Source: Betaproteobacteria bacterium (GTDB lineage Bacteria > Pseudomonadota > Gammaproteobacteria > Burkholderiales > SG8-41). From it: a stretch of 64,000 bases of DNA. The stretch lies in the NCBI GenBank assembly GCA_028292435.1, contig JAQGMI010000088.1, positions 39,406-103,405 of the forward strand, written 5' to 3'. The notes beneath the pieces were generated by a model. It saw nothing but the letters and a program-made list of their open reading frames with translations. It was not told where the DNA came from and ran no database searches. Positions within the stretch are counted from its first letter, which is position 1. Every line of letters starts with the position of its first letter. Below are positions 50,589 through 59,045 of this stretch, one piece after another. The translations under genes and the position numbers were made by a program.

Positions 50589-50936
50589 ATGACCACTTAC
50601 ACAGGAAGCTGCCACTGCGGCAACATCGCATTCGAAGCCGAAGGCGACCTGACCGGTGCAATGGCCTGCAATTGTTCGATCTGCTCGCGTAAGGGCTCGC
50701 TGCTGTGGTTCGTGCCGCGCGACAAGCTTCGGCTGTCCGCAAACAGGGATGTCGGCACCTATACATTCAATAAGCACGTAATCAAGCACCATTTCTGCCG
50801 CACCTGCGGCATGCATCCGTACGCCGAAGCGAACGACCCCAAAGGCAACGCGATGGCGGCGATCAATATCCGTTGCCTCGAAGGGATAGACCTGAAGTCG
50901 ATTCCGGTTAAGGAATTCGACGGGCGCGCGATTTGA
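50589..50936 (+). CDS. GFA-family (glutathione-dependent formaldehyde-activating-like) zinc protein
   Basis: 115 aa from the ATG at 50589, with GGGAGAA upstream. The GFA zinc motifs are clear: GSCHCGNIAFEAEG, CNCSICSRKGSLLWF, and HHFCRTCGMHPYA, giving the usual Cys sets for two zinc ions. Most members have unknown substrates; few truly act on formaldehyde. Same direction and short spacing as the lactonase gene, so probably co-transcribed. Confidence 0.9.
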   Translation: MTTYTGSCHCGNIAFEAEGDLTGAMACNCSICSRKGSLLWFVPRDKLRLSANRDVGTYTFNKHVIKHHFCRTCGMHPYAEANDPKGNAMAAINIRCLEGIDLKSIPVKEFDGRAI

Positions 50937-50966
50937 CGGCCCTGTGCAAATCCGGACGGATTAGAA

Positions 50967-51371
50967 ATGAGTATTAAAAAGACTGTGCGCGACAAAAACA
51001 AATCGCCGCCCCGGTTGATAGACGGCAGAATCAAGGAACTCGGCGACTGGCGGGGCAAGATGCTGTCCCGGCTTCGAACATTGATCAAGCAAGCCGACCC
51101 CGACGTGGTCGAAGACTGGAAGTGGCGAGGCGTTCCGGTGTGGTATCACGATGGGATGATCTGCACCGGCGAAACCTACAAAAGCGTCGTCAAGATGACT
51201 TTCGCCAAAGGTGCGGATCTGAAAGATCCATCGCGCCTTTTCAATTCCAGTCTTGAAGGAAACACCCGGCGCGCGATCGACATTCACGAGGGCGAAAAGA
51301 TCAACGAAAAGGCATTGAAGACGCTGATTCGCGCTGCCGTGATGCTGAACAAGTCCAAATCCCGGCGTTAA
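50967..51371 (+). CDS. DUF1801 (YdhG-like) protein
   Basis: 134 aa. Motifs RIKELGDWRGKMLSRLRTLIKQADPDVVEDWKWRGVPVWYHDGMICTGETYKSVVKMTF are those of DUF1801, a small alpha/beta domain common in stress-related operons. The C-terminus is a lysine-rich helix. No function is established. 30 bases after the GFA gene; last of the plus-strand set. Confidence 0.82.
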   Translation: MSIKKTVRDKNKSPPRLIDGRIKELGDWRGKMLSRLRTLIKQADPDVVEDWKWRGVPVWYHDGMICTGETYKSVVKMTFAKGADLKDPSRLFNSSLEGNTRRAIDIHEGEKINEKALKTLIRAAVMLNKSKSRR

Positions 51372-51438
51372 TTTTCGGATTGCGGTCGCGGCGCGCGGCT
51401 ACACCGGCAATGGCGGCCGGCAGACAGCCGTTTATTCT

Positions 51439-52308
51439 CTACGCCGCGCTCGCGGCTCCAGTACGGGGTGCAAACTGTTCATCGTGCCGGCGAGCTTGCT
51501 CGAGATAGTGTTCGAAAAAAAGCGCATAAAAGCGTTCGCCGACGGCGACTGCTTCGTCGTCGAACTCCGCGCGCGGCGACGGCGTGAGATCGAAATTGCC
51601 GTGGTCGCGTCCGCGCACCAGCAATGCGGGCAGCCGGTATGAACCCGTCGGCTTTACATGCGCGGGAATGAAACTGATGCCGTAGCCGATGCGCCGATGC
51701 GTCGCCCCGTTGGGCGCAGAGCGGTGCGGACACAAGGTGTGATGCATCGACATTTCGCCGGCCTTCAGCTGCATCGGGGTAATACCGGTTTCATTGAGCG
51801 GCTCGACGATCACCTGCCCCGCCGCGTTAATGCTGTTCGGCAGATTCGCTTTGGCATGATGGTACTGGCGCGGCTTGCCGTTCGGTGGCAGCACGTCCAT
51901 GCAGCCGGCGTCACTGCCTGCGTCGGTAAGCGCGATCCACGCGGTCACATGCTCGTGCGGGTCGAGCCCGAAGTAAGTCGAGTCCTGATGCCATGCGGTA
52001 TAAGCAGGCGAACCGGGTTCTTTCACAAAAAACGTTCCCCAGAACACGAGGATGTCGGGACCAATGACATCTTCCACTGCGTCGAGCACGCGCGGATGCC
52101 GGCACAGCGCCTCGACCCACGGCAAGTAGGTATAGCTGCCGGATCGATATTTCTTGTGCGCGGCCGAAAGCTGACAGCCGATGCGTGCTTCGAGGCGCTC
52201 AATGTTGCGCATGTTTGTCGCAGCCTCTACCGGCGTCAGCACCGGAATCGGAAAAACGAAACCGTTGCGGCGATAGTCGCTGACCTGTTGCTCGCTGAGT
52301 GACTTCAT
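51439..52308 (-). CDS. phytanoyl-CoA dioxygenase (PhyH)-family Fe(II)/2-oxoglutarate oxygenase
   Basis: 289 aa. The double-stranded beta-helix iron site: HxD in YTAWHQDSTYF and the distal His plus 2-oxoglutarate Arg in LCPHRSAPNGATHRRIGYGISFIPAHV. The N-terminal VSDYRRNGFVFPIPVLTP is the standard start for PhyH-type enzymes. Probable hydroxylation of a small carboxylate, amine or lipid in the cytosol. Convergent with the DUF1801 gene. Confidence 0.88.
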   Translation of the reverse strand: MKSLSEQQVSDYRRNGFVFPIPVLTPVEAATNMRNIERLEARIGCQLSAAHKKYRSGSYTYLPWVEALCRHPRVLDAVEDVIGPDILVFWGTFFVKEPGSPAYTAWHQDSTYFGLDPHEHVTAWIALTDAGSDAGCMDVLPPNGKPRQYHHAKANLPNSINAAGQVIVEPLNETGITPMQLKAGEMSMHHTLCPHRSAPNGATHRRIGYGISFIPAHVKPTGSYRLPALLVRGRDHGNFDLTPSPRAEFDDEAVAVGERFYALFFEHYLEQARRHDEQFAPRTGAASAA

Positions 52309-52443
52309 GTATCGCTCTCCACCGTTTATGTCTTTGCCGATTGCGGTCTATGGCATGATAGTTGCATCGTAATCCTCCGCAAAATCAGTGTCCAACGTTT
52401 TACCTCTAACATTTCTTTGCACACGACATAGGGAGCGCACGCA

Positions 52444-53451
52444 ATGCAGATCGCCAGTTGGACGGTAAGCGAGCGGACGAAAACGTTCGTGCTTGCATCT
52501 TCTTTGCTCGCTGCGATGCTCCCGACCGGGGCAAGCGCAGCAACCGCAGACGGTTATCCACAGCGGCCGATCCGGTTGGTTGTGCCAGTACCGCCCGGCG
52601 GCGCCGGTGATTTCACGGCGCGGCTCGCATCAATCAAGATCGCGGACGCACTCGGCCAGAACATCATTGTCGAAAACCGCGGCGGCGCGGCCGGCGTGAT
52701 TGCTACCGAATTCGTGGCGAAAGGAACGCCGGACGGCTACACGCTGCTGCTCTCTTCAAGCACGACGCACGGCATCGGCCCGGTGCTCTACAAAAAACTG
52801 CCGTACGACGCGCAGAAGGATTTCACGCACATCGGTTTGATCGCGACGATTCCCGGCGTGATGGCAGTGAATCAATCGGTGTCCGCCTATTCAGTCAAAG
52901 AATTCGTCGCGCTCGCCAAGGCGAAGCCCGGGCAATTGCTGTTCGGCTCGTCGGGCAACGGCGCGCCGCCGCATTTGATGGGAGAACTCTTCAAGGCGAC
53001 AAGCGGCGCACCAATCGTGCACGTGCCTTATAAAGGCAGCGGTCCCGCAGTGCTCGATCTCGTCGGCGGCCAGATCCAGGTCATGTTCGACGGGCTGCCT
53101 TCGCTGCTCGGCCAGATTAAAGGCGGCAAGCTGCGCGCACTCGCCGCGGTGAGTGCTGTCCGCTCGAACGTGCTGCCTGATCTACCGACGATGGCAGAAG
53201 CTGGCTATCCCGGCGTCGAAGGCGGATTGTGGTACGGCGTTTCGGGGCCGGCCGGCGTGCCGCCCGCAATCGTCGAACGGATCAGCAAAGAGATTTTCGC
53301 CGCGGTGGCGCTTGCCGAAGTGAAGGAACGCTTCGCCGGTCAGGGCGCATTCGTCTCACCGCTGCGGCCGCGCGAATACACCGAGTTCATCCAGAAAGAA
53401 ATGAATAAATGGGGCCCGGTCGTGAAGGCCTCGGGCGCGACTATCGATTAG
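52444..53451 (+). CDS. Bug-family (TctC) solute-binding protein
   Basis: 335 aa. The ATG at 52444 follows AGGGAGCGC; signal peptide ends GASAATAD. Ligand loop PVPPGGAGDFTAR (Ala-Gly in place of Ser-Thr), ENRGGAAGVIATE, GTPDGYTLLLSSS, HVPYKGSGPAVLDL, end NKWGPVVKASGATID. Divergent from the PhyH gene and convergent with the next Bug gene 19 bases away. Confidence 0.92.
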   Translation: MQIASWTVSERTKTFVLASSLLAAMLPTGASAATADGYPQRPIRLVVPVPPGGAGDFTARLASIKIADALGQNIIVENRGGAAGVIATEFVAKGTPDGYTLLLSSSTTHGIGPVLYKKLPYDAQKDFTHIGLIATIPGVMAVNQSVSAYSVKEFVALAKAKPGQLLFGSSGNGAPPHLMGELFKATSGAPIVHVPYKGSGPAVLDLVGGQIQVMFDGLPSLLGQIKGGKLRALAAVSAVRSNVLPDLPTMAEAGYPGVEGGLWYGVSGPAGVPPAIVERISKEIFAAVALAEVKERFAGQGAFVSPLRPREYTEFIQKEMNKWGPVVKASGATID

Positions 53452-53470
53452 CGAACCGCGCGAACGCGCT

Positions 53471-54448
53471 TCAATCGTCCGGTTTGACGTTCGCTTCCTT
53501 GATGACTTTTGACCAGCGTGCAAGATCGCTGCGTAGCAGAGCGGTCGCCTCTGCGGGTGTTCCCAATACAAGTTCGGCGCCTTCGCTGCCAAGTATCTTC
53601 ACGGCATCGGGCTGCTTCAGTCCAGCCATGGCGTCGCGGCTGATCTTCGCAACAATCGCAGGCGGCGTATTTGCCGGCGCGAGCAACATGTACCAAGTGC
53701 TCACGTCGTAACCAGCAACGCTCGATTCAGCGATCGTCGGCGCATCGGGCAACGCCGGCGAACGCTTCGCCGACGTCACGCCGAGCAGACGCAGGCGCCC
53801 GGTCTGCACGTGCGGCATGGCGGCGAGCGGCGTCGTGAATAACGCCTGCACGCGGCCGGCAATCAAATCCTGAATCGCCGGTCCGCCGCCTTTGTACGGA
53901 ATGAAGTTGAGCGAAGTCCCCGTCATTTGCGCAAAGAGTACGCCGGCCAAATGAGGCCCTGAGCCGATGCCGGTGTTAGCGAGCGCAATCTCACCCGGCT
54001 TTGCTTTCGCCTGCGCGATCAATTCTTTTGTACTCTTGACGCCCGCGGCCGCCGATACCACGAGTACGAAAGGCGCACGCAAGACTTCCATGACGGGCTG
54101 CAGGTTTCTCCCCGCGTCATAATTGAGCTTGGGATAAAGGCCCGAACTAATCGCGAGCGCATTGTTCGTCAGCAGCAGCGTGTAGCCGTCGGGCGCCGCA
54201 CGCGCAACGATTTCGGTGCCGATCGTGGTGCCTGCGCCGGTTCGATTGTCGGCGACGACCTGCTGCTTCCAGGCTTCGGTGAGCTTTTGGCCCAACACGC
54301 GCGCAGTGGCGTCGACGCCGCCGCCGGGCGGAAACGGTACGACCATGCGAACGGGACGCACGGGGTAATCTTGTGCGGACGCTACACTCGTTATGAATGC
54401 CGGGATAAGAGCGAGCAACACTGAACGCGCGTTATATCGAGTAGCCAT
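53471..54448 (-). CDS. Bug-family (TctC) solute-binding protein
   Basis: 325 aa from the ATG at 54448 (TTGGAG upstream). Signal peptide ending SVASAQ. Ligand loop PFPPGGGVDATAR, DNRTGAGTTIG, AAPDGYTLLLTNN, FIPYKGGGPAIQDL with Phe-Ile for the usual His-Val, end ARWSKVIKEANVKPDD. Faces the Bug gene at 52444 tail to tail. Confidence 0.92.
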   Translation of the reverse strand: MATRYNARSVLLALIPAFITSVASAQDYPVRPVRMVVPFPPGGGVDATARVLGQKLTEAWKQQVVADNRTGAGTTIGTEIVARAAPDGYTLLLTNNALAISSGLYPKLNYDAGRNLQPVMEVLRAPFVLVVSAAAGVKSTKELIAQAKAKPGEIALANTGIGSGPHLAGVLFAQMTGTSLNFIPYKGGGPAIQDLIAGRVQALFTTPLAAMPHVQTGRLRLLGVTSAKRSPALPDAPTIAESSVAGYDVSTWYMLLAPANTPPAIVAKISRDAMAGLKQPDAVKILGSEGAELVLGTPAEATALLRSDLARWSKVIKEANVKPDD

Positions 54449-54591
54449 AGACTCCAATTTTTCTTGATTCTTCACAAAGCGACGCGCTATCGCAAGCCGG
54501 ATTCTACAATGATGTACTCGCCCGACAGACGATGTTATCGCGGAACATATTTCGTTAACCAGCGTGAAGTCCGGAACAATCGAGGAGTTAG

Positions 54592-54870
54592 CTACAATTG
54601 ACAGTAAATGGTCTTCATCGCGGAATCATTTTTGCTGTAGTTCGGTCCGGGTTTCGTGAAAATTTCGTCAAGCAAAACCAGTTTTGTGATCTTCGATACA
54701 TCAAACAACGGCTCGCGTTGCACGCCGCCGGCTATTTGATGCCCGCGCAGCAACTCAGTCCCTTTGTTTCCGATGCCATAGCATTGCGGCTCAACAAGTC
54801 GGGGTTTGTCACTGTAAATAAAACGCAGCCTGCGCTTCTCACGAATAGCTTGAACAATAACCGGGTTCAT
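54592..54870 (-). CDS. Small WYL-domain-like protein
   Basis: 92 aa from the ATG at 54870 (GGAGAAAG upstream). Sequence NPVIVQAIREKRRLRFIYSDKPRLVEPQCYGIGNKGTELLRGHQIAG resembles the beginning of WYL domains (ligand- or nucleic-acid-binding, often in regulators), but here without a DNA-binding helix-turn-helix or the rest of a regulator. No neighbour on this strand suggests a partner. About 140 bases (54449-54591) separate it from the next minus-strand gene. Function unknown. Confidence 0.68.
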   Translation of the reverse strand: MNPVIVQAIREKRRLRFIYSDKPRLVEPQCYGIGNKGTELLRGHQIAGGVQREPLFDVSKITKLVLLDEIFTKPGPNYSKNDSAMKTIYCQL

Positions 54871-55061
54871 AGTGAACTTTCTCCACATCCTGTTCCAAAG
54901 TTCTAAATGAAGCAAAACGATATACCCATGGGCCAATTCGGCTCAACCGGCAGCCTGGTCGTTTTCCGATCGATTGGCATTTCACGCCCGACAGGCTGTA
55001 ACGATTTCTATTCTCCGCTGTCATACTAGCTAGGTCTGGCAACTTACATTGACGAACCTTC

Positions 55062-55445
55062 ATGACTATCCATCTTGACCATTCAATCGTTCCCTCGCGC
55101 GACAAGGTTGCCGGGGCGAAGCTTCTTGCGGAACTTCTCGGCGTTCCGTGGGCTGAATCCAGCATCGGGCCGTTTGCGCCGGTGTTTGTGAATGACGGCC
55201 TGACGCTGGACTTTATCGATACCGACGAAGACTTCCCGGTCTACCATTTTTGCTTTCGCGTCAGTCAGCCGGAATTCGATGCAATTCTGGCGCGAATCCA
55301 GGCCGCCGGCATTAAATATCGCAGCAATGTGCACGGTCCCGTCGACATGCAGGTCGGCGCCGAGTACGGCAACTTTTACTGGAACGAGCCCGACGGGCAT
55401 CAGTGGGAGCTATTGACGGTGAGTTATGCGCGACAGTCGCGCTGA
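55062..55445 (+). CDS. VOC-family (glyoxalase-like) protein
   Basis: 127 aa. TIHLDHSIVPSRDKVAGAKLLAELLGV gives the first VOC half with a His ligand, YHFCFRVSQPEFDAILARIQAAGIKY the second, and YWNEPDGHQWELLTVSYARQ the C-terminal Glu region. The stop lies inside the next gene (20-base overlap), so the two genes are coupled. Might be a ring-cleaving dioxygenase relative or a resistance/lyase-type VOC protein. Confidence 0.82.
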   Translation: MTIHLDHSIVPSRDKVAGAKLLAELLGVPWAESSIGPFAPVFVNDGLTLDFIDTDEDFPVYHFCFRVSQPEFDAILARIQAAGIKYRSNVHGPVDMQVGAEYGNFYWNEPDGHQWELLTVSYARQSR

Positions 55446-56175
55446 TCCTCGCGCGCACGACGACGACCGTCGAGTCGGCCGCTTGCTCACCCGCCGTGCC
55501 GCCCTGGCATTGCTCGGTACCACTGGCGCGGCTTTGCTTTCGGCCAGCGCTTCACGCTTGTTCGCGGCTGAACCGGCAGGCGGCTGCGTCGTTACCCCGG
55601 AACAGACGGAAGGCCCTTACTTCGTCGACGAACGCCTGAATCGCGCCGATATCCGTTCCGATCCGGCGGATGGCTCGGTCAAGGACGGCGCACCGCTGAC
55701 ACTAAAGCTGGTCATCGCCGGAATCGCCGGCGGCAGATGCGCACCGCTCGTCGGCGCAGTGGTCGATATCTGGCATTGCGACGTGGCCGGTGCATATTCC
55801 GAGACGCGCGATCGCCAGTTCGACACCCGCGGCAGGAAATTCCTGCGCGGCTATCAGGTGACCGACGCCAACGGCGGCGTGCAATTCACGACGATATATC
55901 CGGGTTGGTACGAAGGCCGCGCGGTGCACATTCACTTCAAGGTGCGCGGCACCACGGCGCAGAAGCGCGGCTACGAACTGACTTCCCAGTTCTATTTTGA
56001 CGACGCGTTCAGCGACCGCGTGTTCTCGCGCAATCCGTACGTTAATCGGGGACGCCGTGCGGTGCGCAACGAACGCGACGGGCTTTTCCGCGACGGGGGC
56101 AATCGTTTGATCATGCCTGTATCCGAAACCGGCGCGGCTTACGCGGGCAATTTCAATATCGGGATTGCGCTCTGA
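55426..56175 (+). CDS. Intradiol ring-cleavage dioxygenase-like protein with Tat leader
   Basis: 249 aa. N-terminal twin-arginine-like segment (RRAALALLGTTGAALLSASAS). Mature motifs: VTPEQTEGPYFVDE, VDIWHCDVAGAYSE, TTIYPGWYEGRAVHIHFKVRG, giving the two-Tyr two-His iron set of protocatechuate 3,4-dioxygenase and its relatives. Typical catechol dioxygenases are cytosolic, so an exported member is unusual but known as the 'exported PcaH-like' subgroup. The substrate is not evident. Overlaps the VOC gene upstream. Confidence 0.85.
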   Translation: MRDSRADPRAHDDDRRVGRLLTRRAALALLGTTGAALLSASASRLFAAEPAGGCVVTPEQTEGPYFVDERLNRADIRSDPADGSVKDGAPLTLKLVIAGIAGGRCAPLVGAVVDIWHCDVAGAYSETRDRQFDTRGRKFLRGYQVTDANGGVQFTTIYPGWYEGRAVHIHFKVRGTTAQKRGYELTSQFYFDDAFSDRVFSRNPYVNRGRRAVRNERDGLFRDGGNRLIMPVSETGAAYAGNFNIGIAL

Positions 56176-57174
56176 TCAAGCGGCGAGGTCGCCCAACTGC
56201 TTGAGCGCTGCATCCGGCACTTCGATGCCATTCGCCCGCGCTTCGGCCACGAGTTTATGTCGCCGCTCGCCCGGTAGCCGCACACCTTCGTCCTTCAGCA
56301 TTTCAGTCACCAGCGTTTCGACGCGCGCTTCATAAGCCACGCTGCCGGCGAGCGCACCGGGATCGATTGCGAGCAGCGCATGGCCGAGCGAAGCAGGCCG
56401 CCCTGGCTCGAAGAACGAATCGTTCTCGAAACCAAATTGCGCGCCGGTCACCGCACAGCACAAGAGTTCGACCATGAGCGCGAGCAGCACGCCTTTCACG
56501 CCGCCGATTGCCGCCATGCTGCCGGTCAGGGCCGCCTGGGCATCGGTCGTCGGCTTGCCGTTACTGTCGAATGCCCAGCCCTCCGGAATCGGCTTGCCTT
56601 CTTTAGCGGCGACCATGATCTTGCCGCGCGCGACCTCAGTCAGCGACAAATCGATGATCAGCGGATTTTTGTTTCTTTGCGGAAATACCGCGGCGACTGG
56701 ATTGGTGCCAAACAGCGGCTTCTTGCCACCCCACGCGTTGATCGCCGCCGGTGAATTCGTGAAACCGATGCCAACCAATCCCGCTTCTGCAAGCGGCGCC
56801 AGATGGAAATCCATAGCACCGCAGTGATGGCTGTGGGTGACGCTGCAAAACGCGACGCCGAATTCGCGCGCACGCCGCAGCGCTTCGTTCGTCGCCAGTT
56901 CCATCGCCAAATAAGCGAGACCGCCCTGCGCGTCGATCAGACACGCTGCGCCCTTTTGATTAGCGATGCGTGGCTCTGCCGTGCCGCTCGCGCGCCCTTC
57001 CCTGACATGCTGTGCATACAGCGCCACGCGCGATAACCCATGCCCGCCAAGGCCAGCCATCTCGGCCGCGACGAGCGAGCGCGCTGTGGCGTCGGCCATC
57101 GCGCGTGAGGCGCCCGCCCGCATAAGCGCGGCGACGACCAGCTCAGTCACTTCATTGACGGCAAGTTTTGCCAC
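56176..57174 (-). CDS. malate/L-lactate dehydrogenase (Ldh2)-family oxidoreductase
   Basis: 332 aa. Family motifs: SLVAAEMAGLGGHGLSRVALYAQHVREG, FCSVTHSHHCGAMDFHLAPLAEAGLVGIGFTNSPAAINAWGGKKPLFGTNPVA, IDLSLTEVARGKIM, and MVELLCCAVTGAQFGFENDSFF. NAD(P)-dependent oxidation of 2-hydroxy acids such as malate, sulfolactate or ureidoglycolate. It starts eight bases after the flavoprotein gene's stop codon and ends one base from the convergent intradiol dioxygenase gene. Confidence 0.9.
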   Translation of the reverse strand: MAKLAVNEVTELVVAALMRAGASRAMADATARSLVAAEMAGLGGHGLSRVALYAQHVREGRASGTAEPRIANQKGAACLIDAQGGLAYLAMELATNEALRRAREFGVAFCSVTHSHHCGAMDFHLAPLAEAGLVGIGFTNSPAAINAWGGKKPLFGTNPVAAVFPQRNKNPLIIDLSLTEVARGKIMVAAKEGKPIPEGWAFDSNGKPTTDAQAALTGSMAAIGGVKGVLLALMVELLCCAVTGAQFGFENDSFFEPGRPASLGHALLAIDPGALAGSVAYEARVETLVTEMLKDEGVRLPGERRHKLVAEARANGIEVPDAALKQLGDLAA

Positions 57175-57182
57175 TGACTTAT

Positions 57183-58907
57183 TTAAGCAGCCGAGGTTTC
57201 GACGAGCAGGCTCTGCCCGGGCTTCACGCGGCTGAAGACCACCGGTTTCGTGTCAACCTGGAAGCGGCCTTCGTCCCACGTTACACAGGTGAAGCGCGAG
57301 TTCTCGAGATCGCGCACGTTGGGAAAGTCACTGCGGTAATGCGCACCGCGCGAATCTTCCCGCGCCATCGCCGCGAAGTTGATCGATTTGCTGACCATGA
57401 TCTGGCTTTTGAGATTCAACCAATCGTGCCACGTCAGATTGAACGCAAGATTGCCTGCGTCTACGCCGATGCCGTCGAGGCGCGCATCGAGTTCATCGAG
57501 CTTGCCTTCAGCGCGCTTCATGCTCGCCGCGTCTCGCACAATGCCGACGTCGTCCCACATGACGTCGTAAAGCGTCTCGCGCACCGCATTGAGATCGCCG
57601 GCCGGCCGGCCGAGCGGCGCACGGCATTGGGCAACTGCGCTGTCGATCGCGCCTTGGTCCGGCGCTTGAAATGCGCCGTTCGCCTTGACCCAGCCCGGAA
57701 TCAGATCGCCGGCGATACCGCCGAACACGGTTGAGTTGGCGACGCCATTGCCGCCGAGCCGGTTCGCGCCATGCACGCCGCCCGAATCTTCACCCGCGAC
57801 GAACAATCCGTGCAATGACGTAGTGCAATCGGCTTTAAACGCTATGCCGCCCATCATGTAATGCGCGGTCGGCACGACTTCTACAAGCCCGCCGGCCAGA
57901 TCGAAGCCGCAATCTTCACAGCGCTCGACCATGCCCTTGAAGTTTTTTCGATTGTTGTCGGCGCCCAGATGACCCATCGCGATGTAGACGCCGCCGTTTG
58001 GCGTTGTGCGGCCCGCCCGCATTTCGGCGAAAATTCCGCGCGAAACGATGTCGCGCGTCGCGCGCTCGAGTTTGGCATCGTAATTGCCCATGAAGCGCTG
58101 CTGGTCGCCGTTCAACAAATAGCCGCCGGCGCCGCGCAATCCTTCTTCGAGCACCGTGCCCGTCATGCGCGTCCCCGTGCCGGCGAGCAGTCCAGTAGGA
58201 TGGAACTGCACCATTTCCATATCACGCAGCGTGAGCCCGGCGCGCAAAGCCATGGCCATGCCGTCGCACGTCTTGTCGCCGGACGGCGTGTGATATTTAT
58301 ACATCGTCGGTCCGCCGCCGGTGCCGAGCAACACGGCCTGCGCCTGCACGAACACGAGCTCACCGGTACGCACATCGATCATCAAAACGCCGGCAAGCGC
58401 ATCGCCCGCTTTGTTCTTGATCAACTCGACCGCGCGATGCTCTTCGAGCCGATTGATGCCGCGCGCCCAAACTTGTTCGGCAAGACGATTGATGATCTCG
58501 ATACCCGTCAGATCACCCTTATGCACCGTGCGGTCGAACGTCTGGCCGGCGAATGCTTTCTGGTGGATTGTGCCGTCGGGATTGCGATCGAAGAAGCAGC
58601 CAAGCTCGTTCTCGAGCTCGTGAATGCGCTCGATCGCGACGTTGACGAGCGTCCACGCGAGATCCTGGTCGGGCAGCCATTTGCCGCCTTCGATCGTGTC
58701 CATGAAGTGGCGCTCGATCGAATCGCCCGCGGCGAGCGCAACGTTATAGCCGCCTTGAACCATGCGGGTACAGCCGCATTTGCCCAGCAGACCCTTGACC
58801 GCGACGGTAATCGATAAGTTTGGATTCTTCTGGTGCGCGTGCAGGGCGGCAAACAGGCCGGCGCCGCCGGAGCCGAGGATCAGAATATCCGTTTTGATTG
58901 TTTTCAT
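57183..58907 (-). CDS. FAD-dependent fumarate reductase/succinate dehydrogenase-like flavoprotein
   Basis: 574 aa. FAD motif DILILGSGGAGLFAALHAHQ at the start; active-site segments MEMVQFHPTGLLAGTG, ERATRDIVSRGIFAEM with the catalytic Arg, TAHYMMGGIAFKADCTTSLHGLFVAGEDSGGVHGANRLGGNGVANSTVFG. Matches SdhA/FrdA/NadB. The His that carries covalent FAD in SdhA is absent (CGCTRMVQGGYN where SdhA has SHTVAAQGG), and no iron-sulfur subunit adjoins, so it is more like a stand-alone fumarate reductase or L-aspartate-oxidase type. Same operon as the fumarase-like pair, with a repeat in between. Confidence 0.9.
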   Translation of the reverse strand: MKTIKTDILILGSGGAGLFAALHAHQKNPNLSITVAVKGLLGKCGCTRMVQGGYNVALAAGDSIERHFMDTIEGGKWLPDQDLAWTLVNVAIERIHELENELGCFFDRNPDGTIHQKAFAGQTFDRTVHKGDLTGIEIINRLAEQVWARGINRLEEHRAVELIKNKAGDALAGVLMIDVRTGELVFVQAQAVLLGTGGGPTMYKYHTPSGDKTCDGMAMALRAGLTLRDMEMVQFHPTGLLAGTGTRMTGTVLEEGLRGAGGYLLNGDQQRFMGNYDAKLERATRDIVSRGIFAEMRAGRTTPNGGVYIAMGHLGADNNRKNFKGMVERCEDCGFDLAGGLVEVVPTAHYMMGGIAFKADCTTSLHGLFVAGEDSGGVHGANRLGGNGVANSTVFGGIAGDLIPGWVKANGAFQAPDQGAIDSAVAQCRAPLGRPAGDLNAVRETLYDVMWDDVGIVRDAASMKRAEGKLDELDARLDGIGVDAGNLAFNLTWHDWLNLKSQIMVSKSINFAAMAREDSRGAHYRSDFPNVRDLENSRFTCVTWDEGRFQVDTKPVVFSRVKPGQSLLVETSAA

Positions 58908-58920
58908 CTAAAAATTCTTT

Positions 58921-59043
58921 AACCGCGAAGGGCGCAAAGGACGCGAAGGAAGAACAAATTTAAAGGGGGGGTAATTAACGTAGTTTCTTGTGATGCATGA
59001 ATTCCTTGCCGTTGCTTTTCCTTTGCGTCCTTGGCGATCCAAG
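58921..59043. repeat. Intergenic inverted repeat built from GACGCAAAGGA units, copy 2
   Basis: The left arm AACCGCGAAGGGCGCAAAGGACGCGAAGGA (58921-58950) is mirrored by CCTTTGCGTCCTTGGCGAT (59020-59038). The spacer of about 70 bases again includes ATGCAT. Same unit and architecture as the copy at 10611-10750. It sits within an operon, between the flavoprotein and fumarase-beta genes, so it would be transcribed and could fold. Confidence 0.78.
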
Positions 59044-59045
59044 AT

